Assembly (NCBI GenBank): GCA_003153915.1
Contig: PMBX01000062.1
Span: 1,091 to 15,094, forward strand
Source: Phycisphaerales bacterium
GTDB lineage: Bacteria > Planctomycetota > Phycisphaerae > SM23-33
Reading direction: 5' to 3'
Length of the DNA: 14,004 nucleotides
Below the pieces are notes generated by a model, which was given only the letters and a program-made list of their open reading frames with translations, searched no databases and was not told where the DNA came from. Shown here piece after piece: positions 6,544 to 13,960 of the stretch. Both the position numbers and the translations under genes were made by a program. Every line of letters starts with the position of its first letter. The stretch's first letter is position 1.

Positions 6544-7202
6544 GCCTTCTTCGCCTCCTCCCCCCCGCCGGCGGACTTGGCGGCCCAGGCAGCCGCGATC
6601 CAGTTGACCGCGCCCATCAGCAGGCCCAAAGCCAGGAACGCCCCGGGGGGCAGGATCATCACCACCCACGCCGGCCAGGCCTTCGGCATCACCGCCAGAC
6701 CGAACCACGTGCCGAAACCCAACAATTCGCGGACGGTGGCGATGGTCGCCATCGCCAGGGCGAAGCCCAGCGATTGGCCGATGGCGTCGGCGGCGGCGGT
6801 AAAGACCGACTGCTTTGCCGCGCAGACCTCGCAACGGGCGATGATGATGCAGTTGACGATGATTAGCGGCACGTAGGGACCGAGCTTGCGGCTCATCTCG
6901 TGCATGTAGGCGGCCAGGAAGCGGTCCGCGATGGTCACGAAGGTGGCGATGGTCAGTGTGAAGACCAGGATGCGAAGATGCGGCTTGAGCAGCCCGCGGA
7001 TTAGGCTGACGACCAGGTTGGAGCCTAGCAACACGAAGGCCACCGCCCCGGCCATCGTCATCGCCGATTCCATGCTGTTGCTCACCGCCAGCGTCGGGCA
7101 GATGCCCAGGATTTGGCGATACACCGGGTTTTCCGGCAGGATGCCGTTGATTAACCGTTCCAGCGGGGCGGGACCGTCGCCTTGGCCGATGTGTTTGCTC
7201 AT
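6540..7202 (-). CDS. rnfE: Rnf complex membrane subunit RnfE
   Basis: RnfE is the partner of RnfA in the membrane core and is related to it by inverted topology. The 220-residue protein has the family landmarks: NPVYRQILGICPTLAVSNS with Cys35, VAFVLLGSNLVVSLIR, the LGPYVPLIIVNCIIIARCE motif with Cys118, and the ending VMILPPGAFLALGLL. Cys35 and Cys118 are the expected ligands for the [2Fe-2S] cluster shared with RnfA. Two more cysteines (124 and 127) follow in this copy. The start overlaps the rnfG stop (ATGA at 7202-7199), with GAGG only two bases ahead. The C-terminal tail is alanine, glycine and lysine rich and not conserved. Confidence 0.95.
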   Translation of the reverse strand: MSKHIGQGDGPAPLERLINGILPENPVYRQILGICPTLAVSNSMESAMTMAGAVAFVLLGSNLVVSLIRGLLKPHLRILVFTLTIATFVTIADRFLAAYMHEMSRKLGPYVPLIIVNCIIIARCEVCAAKQSVFTAAADAIGQSLGFALAMATIATVRELLGFGTWFGLAVMPKAWPAWVVMILPPGAFLALGLLMGAVNWIAAAWAAKSAGGGEEAKKA

Positions 7203-7768
7203 TGCCTCGATGCCCCCAAATCGGCGCGGAACCTGCCCACCGCTTCGTTTACGATATCCGTGACGCTACGGGAGGAGATCGTCGCGCCGGTGACGGCCTG
7301 GATTTCGTCAGCGCCGCCTTTGTCGGCCTTGGTCACCGACAGTCGTCGCCGTGCGGACCGGCCTGCGAACTGCCCCCGCCAGTTGGCATCTTCGATGCGG
7401 TTGCCCAGGCCGGGGGTTTCCTTCTGCTCCAGCACGTACAGGCCCGTGATCGTCTCGGCCGAGGCGTCCAGACCGATCAGCAATTCTATGCGATCGGCGA
7501 ACCCGCCCCCGCCGGCAGGCAACACCCAGCCAACGGTCCGCCCGGACGAATCCACTGCGCGGTAGACGGTCCTTGTCCCCAACGACTCGGGCCTTCCCTC
7601 GACCGCGCCGGGGACCAGCTTGGGAACCTGCCTCAGCGTATCGCCCAGCTTGTTGGACTCGATGCGCCGTCCCAATCCGACATGCACTGCCGCCAGGGCA
7701 GCGCCAAAGCAGCCCGCCAGCACCAGCACCAGCCAACCCTGCCTGATGTATCCGCCTTTGTCGCTCAT
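7199..7768 (-). CDS. rnfG: Rnf complex FMN-carrying subunit RnfG
   Basis: RnfG passes electrons through covalently bound FMN on the outer face of the membrane. The 189-residue protein has one N-terminal membrane helix (about 11-30) and an FMN-binding domain. The flavin acceptor motif is Thr160-Gly-Ala-Thr163 in AVTGATISSRSVTDIV; Thr163 would carry the FMN phosphoester added by ApbE. Other family features are VLEQKETPGLGNRIED, and a glycine-rich GGGGFADRIELLIGLD. It starts nine bases after the rnfD stop, with a weak GAGA upstream, and its stop overlaps the rnfE start. Length is usual for the family. Confidence 0.95.
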   Translation of the reverse strand: MSDKGGYIRQGWLVLVLAGCFGAALAAVHVGLGRRIESNKLGDTLRQVPKLVPGAVEGRPESLGTRTVYRAVDSSGRTVGWVLPAGGGGFADRIELLIGLDASAETITGLYVLEQKETPGLGNRIEDANWRGQFAGRSARRRLSVTKADKGGADEIQAVTGATISSRSVTDIVNEAVGRFRADLGASRQ

Positions 7769-7777
7769 GTTCTCACA

Positions 7778-8848
7778 TTACGGCGCGCCGTTGGTGGTTT
7801 GCGATGGTATTGCCCGATGAGATCCGCCCAACGGCCGGGGGATCGTTGCTCGGTTAATCAGGGGCGTCAGGGCATTCATCAGCAATACCGAGAACATCAC
7901 GCCCTCTGGATAGCCGCTGTAGGCGCGCATCAACATCACCAAGGCCCCAACCCCGGCGCCGAAGAACCACCGCCCCCCGGATGTCAGGGGGCTGGAGACC
8001 GGGTCGGTGGCGATGAAGAACGCCCCAAGCATTACCGCCCCGCCGGTAAGGTGGTGCAGCACGGAGAGGGGATGGCGGGGACCAAGCCAGTCGCCCAGGC
8101 CGGCGACGGTCGCCACGGTCGCCAGCATGGCCAGGGGAATTTCCCACTTAGCCGCGCGGCGGAAGCAAAGATACAGCCCGCCGAGCAGGCAGGCCAGGGC
8201 GCTGGTCTCGCCGACCGACCCGTTGACGTTGCCCACAAACAGCGGCCAAAGCATCGACCAGTCCGGCCCGGCCCCGCCTGCGGACTTTGCTGCCGTCAGT
8301 GGCGTGGCCTGCGTCACGACGTCCAAACTCGCGCCAGGAATGACATACGCCGACGCCCCCATCGCCGAGGCAAAACAGATCATCACGAACGCCCTGCCGA
8401 CCATCGCGGGGTTGAAGATGTTCTGCCCCAGCCCGCCGAAGGCGCACTTGCCCAGCCCGATGGCGGCAAAGGAACCGACCGCCCCGACGTACCACGGCGC
8501 CGAGGGCGGTAGCGAAAACGCCAGGATCATCCCCGTAACGGCGGCAGAAAAGTCTCCCAGACTCATCGCTCGCCGACGCATGGCCGAAAAGATCGCCTCC
8601 GCCAGCAGGCAACAGGCCAGGCAGACCACGATTTGCTTGAGGGCATACCACCGGAAGACCGCCACCGCCGCCACCAGCACCGGCGCCAGGCCGATCAGCA
8701 CGTCGATCATCATCCGCCGACTCGTCGTCGCCATTCCATGTACGTGCGGCGCCGCGGCCACGCTCAGGTGGGACCAAGACGTTTCTGCCCCGTCAGCCGG
8801 TTGCCCGTCCGAGCGATTGGCGAGGGGTTGTTCTTGCCCTTTGGCCAA
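7778..8848 (-). CDS. rnfD: Rnf complex membrane subunit RnfD (TTG start proposed)
   Basis: RnfD is a polytopic membrane subunit with covalent FMN, homologous to NqrB. The landmarks are APHVHGMATTSRRMMIDVLIG near the N-terminus, FGGLGQNIFNPAMVGRAF, VVTQATPLTAAK (acceptor threonine about residue 182 from the start given), and FIATDPVSSPLTSGGR. The acceptor motif is TQAT, where many relatives have SGAT or TSAT; the threonine itself is kept. There is no ATG in a sensible place: the first in-frame ATG after the rnfC stop falls after the conserved APHV. The TTG at 8848, sixteen bases after rnfC with GGGAA eight bases ahead, gives 356 residues. A GTG about 40 residues further in would match relatives better in length but lacks a ribosome site. 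Confidence 0.92.
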   Translation of the reverse strand: MAKGQEQPLANRSDGQPADGAETSWSHLSVAAAPHVHGMATTSRRMMIDVLIGLAPVLVAAVAVFRWYALKQIVVCLACCLLAEAIFSAMRRRAMSLGDFSAAVTGMILAFSLPPSAPWYVGAVGSFAAIGLGKCAFGGLGQNIFNPAMVGRAFVMICFASAMGASAYVIPGASLDVVTQATPLTAAKSAGGAGPDWSMLWPLFVGNVNGSVGETSALACLLGGLYLCFRRAAKWEIPLAMLATVATVAGLGDWLGPRHPLSVLHHLTGGAVMLGAFFIATDPVSSPLTSGGRWFFGAGVGALVMLMRAYSGYPEGVMFSVLLMNALTPLINRATIPRPLGGSHRAIPSQTTNGAP

Positions 8849-8864
8849 GTAAATAGTTCCCGCG

Positions 8865-10223
8865 TCAGGTTTCCTTGGGCGCCTGGGCCTTGCCCATGCG
8901 GATGAGGTGCGCCAGGGGAATCCCCGCCGGGCAGGCATAGGCGCAACATCCGCACTCGATACATGCGGCCATATGGTACTTCCCGGCCTGCTCCCAGTCC
9001 GCCACACGGGCGGCCAGGGCGATCTTAGTTGGAACCAGGTTCATCGGGCAGACATCCACACATCGCCCGCAGCGAATGCAGGGCGTTTCCCTAGGCCGGG
9101 ACACTTCTACCCCGCCCAGGACGATCAATCCAGCGGTTCCCTTCGTCAGCGGAACGCTCAGGTCGCCGATGGCGAAACCCGTCATCGGCCCCCCGGCCAC
9201 GACGCGCACGGCCGAATCCCTCGCCCCGCCACAATACGTCACCAGGTCCCCGTAGGGCGTCCCGATGGGAACCAGGAGGTTGGCCGGTTTGACAATGCCC
9301 GTCCCAGAAACGGTCACCACGCGGTGGGTCAGCGGGCGGCGGCGCAGGACAGCCGCTGCGACGGCCCCTGCCGTGCCCACGTTGATTACAACCGCCCCCA
9401 CGTCTGTGGGCAGCCCGCCGGCCGGCACGGTCCTGCCCAGTACTGCCGGGAGGAGTTGACGTTCCCCGCCCTGGGGATATCGCATCTCCAGGACGGCGAA
9501 TTCCACCTTCCTCGCCCGTGCGGCCTGTCGCATGGACTCTATCGCCACGGGCTTGTCGTCCTCGACAGCAACGATAATCCGTTCCACCCCCGCCGCCCGC
9601 CCCGCCAGTTGCGCCCCGGCGAGGATCGCCCGCGGCGCCTCGATCATCAGGCGATAGTCTGCCGTAAGGTACGGTTCGCACTCGCAACCATTGACGATAA
9701 GGACATCGACTGGCCGGCCGGGGACAGGCGTGAGTTTCACGTGTGTGGGAAATGCCGCCCCGCCCATTCCCACAACCCCCGCCTGGCCAATGAGGCTGAG
9801 AATCTCTTCTGGCTGATAGCGGTCGAACCCGTCGTCGGGCCAATCGCCGCCCAAGAGCGCCTCCCACAGCGCCTCGCCGCCGATCTGCGCGCCGGCGGCG
9901 GTGATTGGAATGGTCCCAACGTGTCGTCCGTTGGGCAAAGTCGTAACGGAGGCAACTCCGGCCACCCCGTTCAGCGGTGAATGAACGGGCGCGGAAATCG
10001 TCCCCGTCCCCCTGCCGATCATCTGGCCCCAGGCGACTTCCTGGCGAGGTTGGACCAACGGTTCACACGGCGCGCCCAGGTGCTGCAACAGCGGAACGGA
10101 GACCACCGCGGGGCCAGGCAGAACCTTGATGGACGCATCGGCGGCCAGGGACTTGCGCCCCGGCGGATGGAGACCGCCGGAAAAGCCTTTGCCACGACAA
10201 AGCCAGCCGAGGATAGAGGTCAT
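8865..10223 (-). CDS. rnfC: Rnf complex NAD(H)/FMN and iron-sulfur subunit RnfC
   Basis: RnfC is the peripheral subunit that exchanges electrons with NAD(H). The 452-residue protein follows the family plan: GGLHPP near residue 16, PLLQHLGAP, SAPVHSPLNG, the nucleotide/FMN-binding GMGGAAFPTHVKL (about 152-164), VNGCECEPYLTADYRLM, then an SLBB-like part, and two [4Fe-4S] motifs, Cys382-x2-385-x2-388-x3-392 and Cys421-x2-424-x2-427-x3-431. It ends soon after the second motif and lacks the alanine-rich extension of the E. coli RsxC. The ATG at 10223 overlaps the stop of the upstream gene and has AAGGGCAGGA ahead of it; the open frame upstream of this ATG is a shadow of the upstream gene. Confidence 0.96.
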   Translation of the reverse strand: MTSILGWLCRGKGFSGGLHPPGRKSLAADASIKVLPGPAVVSVPLLQHLGAPCEPLVQPRQEVAWGQMIGRGTGTISAPVHSPLNGVAGVASVTTLPNGRHVGTIPITAAGAQIGGEALWEALLGGDWPDDGFDRYQPEEILSLIGQAGVVGMGGAAFPTHVKLTPVPGRPVDVLIVNGCECEPYLTADYRLMIEAPRAILAGAQLAGRAAGVERIIVAVEDDKPVAIESMRQAARARKVEFAVLEMRYPQGGERQLLPAVLGRTVPAGGLPTDVGAVVINVGTAGAVAAAVLRRRPLTHRVVTVSGTGIVKPANLLVPIGTPYGDLVTYCGGARDSAVRVVAGGPMTGFAIGDLSVPLTKGTAGLIVLGGVEVSRPRETPCIRCGRCVDVCPMNLVPTKIALAARVADWEQAGKYHMAACIECGCCAYACPAGIPLAHLIRMGKAQAPKET

Positions 10224-10528
10224 TCCTGCCCTTCCGTGGGAGGTTTGAGGAACCACCGGTAAATCAGCACCGCGTCGATAGCGCCCAGCAGCAGCCCCCC
10301 AGCCCCGCCGACGATCCTGGCCTGTCCATTCGACCAGAACCGCGGCAGCGCCATCGACCCAACCACCGCCAGCGCCAGCGGCCAGAGGAACACCAGCAGG
10401 CACAGGGCCGCCAGGCGCCAGCCTTGCCATCGGCTCTGGCGCGCGGACTCATCGGCCGCCGCGGCGATATCGCATCGCGGACAGCCGATTCGGCAAGGGG
10501 TCTGTATCGGAACCCGGGATTCGTCCAT
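10220..10528 (-). CDS. RseC-like small membrane protein at the head of the rnf operon
   Basis: This 102-residue protein has an N-terminal cysteine cluster (PCRIGCPRCD, three cysteines) followed by two hydrophobic helices: about 39-60 (ALCLLVFLWPLALAVVGSMAL) and about 70-92 (GGAGGLLLGAIDAVLIYRWF). This plan of short cysteine-rich head plus membrane hairpin recalls the RseC/SoxR-reducing-system family, which is often found beside rnf/rsx genes, but the usual head domain is longer and the match is by architecture only. The stop overlaps the rnfC start (ATGA), so it is part of the operon. The ATG at 10528 lacks a good ribosome site and is preceded by a hairpin at 10538-10559. It could instead be an unrelated Rnf assembly factor. 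Confidence 0.6.
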   Translation of the reverse strand: MDESRVPIQTPCRIGCPRCDIAAAADESARQSRWQGWRLAALCLLVFLWPLALAVVGSMALPRFWSNGQARIVGGAGGLLLGAIDAVLIYRWFLKPPTEGQE

Positions 10529-10537
10529 TTCTGCTAT

Positions 10538-10559
10538 CCGGCCGATTGGTTGCGGCCGG
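10538..10559 (-). promoter_or_regulatory. Hairpin in the leader of the rnf operon
   Basis: Perfect 7-bp arms CCGGCCG / CGGCCGG with an 8-base loop end nine bases before the ATG at 10528. The arm nearest the start covers the only GGA that could serve as a ribosome site, so it may dampen translation; it may equally be a protein-binding site. Just beyond it is a perfect 8-bp palindrome ACACGTGT (10566-10573). Confidence 0.4.
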
Positions 10560-10578
10560 TACAACACACGTGTAGTAT
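10550..10578 (+). promoter_or_regulatory. Weak candidate promoter for ispD
   Basis: TTGCGG (10550-10555) and TAGTAT (10573-10578) are spaced 17 bases apart but match only three and four of six consensus bases. They overlap the hairpin and the ACACGTGT palindrome in the shared intergenic gap. Confidence 0.2.
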
Positions 10579-10586
10579 TTCCGCGT

Positions 10587-10616
10587 ATTCTAGTGAAACG
10601 GACTTGTTGATGCCAA
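10587..10616 (-). promoter_or_regulatory. Predicted promoter of the rseC-like/rnf operon
   Basis: On the minus strand TTGGCA (10616-10611) and TAGAAT (10592-10587) each match five of six bases of the sigma-70 boxes and are 18 bases apart. Transcription would begin near 10580, giving a leader of about 50 bases with the hairpin at 10538-10559. The -35 overlaps the ispD start codon, so the two divergent genes may affect each other. Confidence 0.5.
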
Positions 10617-11335
10617 AGGTATCGGTCATCGTCGTCGGCGCCGGGGCGGGACGGCGGTTCGGCGGCACGGAGAGTAAAATCTTCCAGCGCATCGGCGGCG
10701 CGCCGGTGTTCATCCGTGCGTTGGAAGCTTTCGCCTCCCGCAAAGACGTCTGCCAGCTCCTGCTGGTGATTTCCGCAGCCGACATGGAGCAGGTCAAGGA
10801 GCGATTCGGCGCCAACCTGGGCTTCATGGGCGTCACGCTGGTGGAGGGCGGGGCCACGCGGACGGCCTCGGTGCGCAACGCCCTGGCACACGTCAGCCCC
10901 CAGGCAGATTTGGTCGCCGTCCACGACGCGGTTCGACCATGCCTGGCCCAGGAATGGATCGACGCCGTTTTCGCCCAGGCCGATAAGACCGCCGCGGCCT
11001 TGCTGGCCTATCCCGTGCATGGGACGCTCAAGACGGCCTCGCCGGAGGGGCTTGTCGAGCGGACGCTGCCCCGCGCCGCCGTCTGGGAGGCCCAGACCCC
11101 ACAGGTATTCCGAAAGGACCTGCTCCTTCGCGCCTACGCCGATGGAACCGAGGCCACCGACGACGCCGCCCTGGTCGAATCCATCGGCCAACCCGTCAGT
11201 ATCGTCATCGGCGATCCGCGGAACATCAAGATCACCACGCCCAGGGACCTTGCCGTCGCCGCGGCGGTCATCGCCACGCTGCCCAAGCCCAAACCGTCCC
11301 GGCTGGCCCATCCCTTCAATGAGTCCCAGGACTGA
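10610..11335 (+). CDS. ispD: 2-C-methyl-D-erythritol 4-phosphate cytidylyltransferase
   Basis: IspD joins CTP and MEP to give CDP-methylerythritol in the MEP route to isoprenoids, in the cytoplasm. The 241-residue protein shows the CTP-binding loop GAGAGRRFGGTESK with the conserved Arg and Lys, the GGATRTASVRNAL motif, VHDAVRP, WEAQTPQVF, TDDAALVE, and the C-terminal NIKITTPRDLAVA with its conserved lysine. Length is that of a single-domain IspD, with no IspF fusion. The ATG at 10610 is chosen because the protein there begins directly with the first strand (PKVSVIVVGAG); the open frame upstream is not coding. Its ribosome site is weak (GGAC seven bases ahead). No other isoprenoid gene is in view; it is divergent from the Rnf operon. 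Confidence 0.95.
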   Translation: MPKVSVIVVGAGAGRRFGGTESKIFQRIGGAPVFIRALEAFASRKDVCQLLLVISAADMEQVKERFGANLGFMGVTLVEGGATRTASVRNALAHVSPQADLVAVHDAVRPCLAQEWIDAVFAQADKTAAALLAYPVHGTLKTASPEGLVERTLPRAAVWEAQTPQVFRKDLLLRAYADGTEATDDAALVESIGQPVSIVIGDPRNIKITTPRDLAVAAAVIATLPKPKPSRLAHPFNESQD

Positions 11336-11437
11336 TCGAACCGACCAATGCCGAATCCATGATCCGTGGCGTCTTCATCGGACGAAAGAATAAAGAATGT
11401 GGTTTCCGCCCTCATCGCAGGATTTGAAAAAACCAAT

Positions 11438-11454
11438 CCGCGCATCAGGCGCGG
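11438..11454. other. GC hairpin downstream of ispD
   Basis: Perfect arms CCGCGC / GCGCGG with a 5-base loop. A run of six A lies five bases to its left and a run of five T about 16 bases to its right, so it is not a clean terminator on either strand. TAGAAT (11463-11468) just after it could be a -10 for the next gene, but no -35 is found. Confidence 0.3.
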
Positions 11455-11525
11455 GCTTGGGTTAGAATGGATTTTTCGTCGCTCGGTTATCGCCCGCGAC
11501 GTAACCGTGTTGCCCGCGACTTGAT

Positions 11526-13958
11526 ATGAAGAAGGAATGGAAAGACCTGGCCCTTCCCTCGGCGGTGATCGTCCTGGCGGCGTTGTTCGTCTATATCCCA
11601 GCCATGCAGGCGGATTTCATCTGGGACGATAACCTGCTGCTGACAAATTTTCCCCTCATGCACTCCGGCGACGCATTGGGGGTCTTCTGGTCGCCGTCGG
11701 CGGCAATGGAACAGAGCGTCCCGGACTTCTACCCGCTGACCTGGACCACGCTTTGGCTGGAATATCGCCTCTGGGACGATAGTGCCACGGGCTACCACGT
11801 CACCAACGTGGCGATGCACGCCCTGGGCGCGGTGCTGGTGTGGCTGGTTCTGAGGCGATTGGCCGTTCCGGGAGCCTTCCTGGCTGGGCTGATCTTCGCG
11901 GTCCATCCCGTCAACGTGGCCTCGGTGGCGTGGGTCGTCGAGCGCAAGAACACGCTTTCGATAATCTTTTATCTCCTGACGATAATCGGGTACCTGAAGT
12001 TCGAGGACACCTCGCGCCAGCGATGGTACGCCCTGTCGCTGGTGATGTTCGCCGCGGCGCTTCTGAGCAAAACTTCCGTGGTAACGACCCCCGCGGTGCT
12101 GTTGCTGTGCGTGTGGTGGCGAAGAAACCGCATCGCGTGGAAGGACCTGGCCCGCACGGCGCCGTTTTTCCTCCTGGCCGGGCTGTGCGCGTACATGACC
12201 GTGCGGTTCCAGAACGCCAACGTCATCCAGGGCGAGGAGATCCGCCAGGCCAACGAGCACGGCCCGTGGCGGCTGGCGCTGGCGGGCACGGCGCCGTGGT
12301 TCTACATCTATAAGGCCCTCCTGCCCCTCCACCTGCTGATGATCTACCCGCGATGGAACATCAATCCGTATTCGGTTGTGTCATATCTACCCGGGGCGGC
12401 GATCCTGGCCTGCCTGGCGTTTCTGTGGATTCAGCGTCGCAAGCGGTGGGCCAAGGCGATCCTTTTCGCGCTGGCGTATTTCCTGGTCACGCTGTTTCCG
12501 GTGCTGGGTTTCTTCGACATGTACTACATGACGCACTCGCTGGTGGCCGACCACTGGCAGTATGTCTCCATCATCGCCGTCATCGCGCTGGTGGCCGCAG
12601 GCGCCACCCGCCTGGCCGATATGGCGGGAAAACCGGGTCGCAAGGCGGCTGTGGCGGCCGCCTGTGTCGTGCTGGCCGTCTTGTCCGTGCTGACCTGGAA
12701 CCTGGGGCTGGTCTACAAGGACCAGATCACGCTTTGGGAGTACAACCTGGCGATCAACCCCAACGCCTGGATGGGCCAGTACAACCTGGGCACGACGTAC
12801 GGCGAGCGAGCCTTGGCCTCGCAAGACAAGCAGGAAGCCGACAGGCTCCTCCACCTTGCCGCCGAGCATCTGGAGATCGCCATCCGGCTGAAACCCACCT
12901 ATTCCCCGGCCTTCAACAACCTGGGCATTACACAGATGCACTCCCAGCGGCTCGAAGAGGCGGTCTCCAATTACCGCAAGTCCATCGAGCGGGATCCCAA
13001 AAATCCCAATGCCTACTCCAACATGGGCATCGTCCTGACCAAGCTGGGAAAGGACGACGAGTCCATCGGATACTTCCAGCGGGCCATGGCCATCGCCCCG
13101 CAGTTCGTCGATCCGGTGTTCCAGATGGGCATGGTCCTTGCCAGGGGTGGCCGGACCGAGGAGGCCATCGGCTACCTCAACCGAACCATCGCGATGCAGC
13201 CGAGGCACTACGAGGCGTATCTTTATCGTGCATTAAGTTATCTGAAACTGGGTCGCATCCGCGAAGCCGTCCTGGACCTCCGCCGTGCCGTCACCATCAA
13301 GCCCGATCTGGTAGCCGCGTATTACCAATTGGGCCTGCTGGCCCAACAGGCACACTCACTGGATGACGCCAGGCGCTACTACTTGCAGGCATTGCTCTAC
13401 GAACCCAATCTCCTGGAAGCCCGTTACCGCCTGGGCGTGATCCTTGCCGAGATGGGCGCTACGCAGGAGGCCATTACCGCCTTGAAGATGACGGTCAACG
13501 CCCAACCCGCATTCCCCGACGCGCACGTCGTGCTGGGGGAAGTGTTGTCCAAGGCGGGACAGACCGACCGGGCCGTGGAACAGTACCGCAAGGCCCTGGA
13601 ACTCAAGCCCGCCTGGCCGGACGTAATGAGGGCCCTTGCCGAACTGCTGCTGTTCGGCCAGAACCCCCCCGACCCCGCCAAGGCCCAGGAGGCCCTGCGA
13701 TTGGCCCAACAGGCCGCCCAGCTCACCAATCGCCAACAACCGCTCGTGATGGAGACCCTGGCGGCTGCCTACGCTGAAAACGGACAATTCGCCCTCGCCG
13801 CTGACACACAGCAACATGCCCTGGACCTGTTGGCGACAACGGCCGATAAAAAACTCATCGATGATGCCACGGGCCGGCTGGAAATCTACAAGTCCGGACG
13901 GTCGCTTCGGCTTGGCCCGGCGCCTGGCGAGGGACCATTGCCCAAGGGCACAAGGTGA
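11526..13958 (+). CDS. TMTC-like GT-C membrane glycosyltransferase with C-terminal TPRs
   Basis: This 810-residue protein has two halves. Residues of about 8-405 hold roughly ten or eleven membrane helices with the layout of GT-C glycosyltransferases: an Asp34-Asp35 pair in the first outer loop (ADFIWDDNLLLTN), then HPVNVASVAWVVERKNTLS, and later HSLVADHWQYVS. These are the sites where animal TMTC O-mannosyltransferases and their bacterial relatives are conserved. Residues of about 410-790 are about ten tetratricopeptide repeats, for example AFNNLGITQMHSQRLEEAV and AYSNMGIVLTKLGKDDESI. GT-C enzymes use lipid-linked sugar donors and act outside the cytoplasmic membrane; the TPRs probably bind the protein substrate or a partner. 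Donor and acceptor are unknown. The ATG at 11526 has no clear ribosome site but is the only fitting start. Confidence 0.85.
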   Translation: MKKEWKDLALPSAVIVLAALFVYIPAMQADFIWDDNLLLTNFPLMHSGDALGVFWSPSAAMEQSVPDFYPLTWTTLWLEYRLWDDSATGYHVTNVAMHALGAVLVWLVLRRLAVPGAFLAGLIFAVHPVNVASVAWVVERKNTLSIIFYLLTIIGYLKFEDTSRQRWYALSLVMFAAALLSKTSVVTTPAVLLLCVWWRRNRIAWKDLARTAPFFLLAGLCAYMTVRFQNANVIQGEEIRQANEHGPWRLALAGTAPWFYIYKALLPLHLLMIYPRWNINPYSVVSYLPGAAILACLAFLWIQRRKRWAKAILFALAYFLVTLFPVLGFFDMYYMTHSLVADHWQYVSIIAVIALVAAGATRLADMAGKPGRKAAVAAACVVLAVLSVLTWNLGLVYKDQITLWEYNLAINPNAWMGQYNLGTTYGERALASQDKQEADRLLHLAAEHLEIAIRLKPTYSPAFNNLGITQMHSQRLEEAVSNYRKSIERDPKNPNAYSNMGIVLTKLGKDDESIGYFQRAMAIAPQFVDPVFQMGMVLARGGRTEEAIGYLNRTIAMQPRHYEAYLYRALSYLKLGRIREAVLDLRRAVTIKPDLVAAYYQLGLLAQQAHSLDDARRYYLQALLYEPNLLEARYRLGVILAEMGATQEAITALKMTVNAQPAFPDAHVVLGEVLSKAGQTDRAVEQYRKALELKPAWPDVMRALAELLLFGQNPPDPAKAQEALRLAQQAAQLTNRQQPLVMETLAAAYAENGQFALAADTQQHALDLLATTADKKLIDDATGRLEIYKSGRSLRLGPAPGEGPLPKGTR

Positions 13959-13960
13959 CC

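Noticed and set aside
6544..6834. Upstream extension of the rnfA frame to 6834
   Set aside because: It lies wholly inside rnfE; the ATG at 6543 has a GGAGG and the family start MNHLGALLLLAINT.
7202..8512. Long plus-strand open frame (436 codons) opposite rnfG and rnfD
   Set aside because: It lies antisense to two clearly conserved genes, its product is arginine/proline/glycine-rich with no motif, and such frames are expected in GC-rich DNA.
8907..9980. Plus-strand open frame (357 codons) opposite rnfC
   Set aside because: Shadow of rnfC; low-complexity composition and no family resemblance.
10224..10430. Upstream extension of the rnfC frame to 10430
   Set aside because: It overlaps the RseC-like gene, and the ATG at 10223 has a ribosome site and an ATGA overlap.
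11438..11475. Rho-independent terminator after ispD
   Set aside because: The hairpin is good but the T-run is about 16 bases away, too far for a classical terminator.
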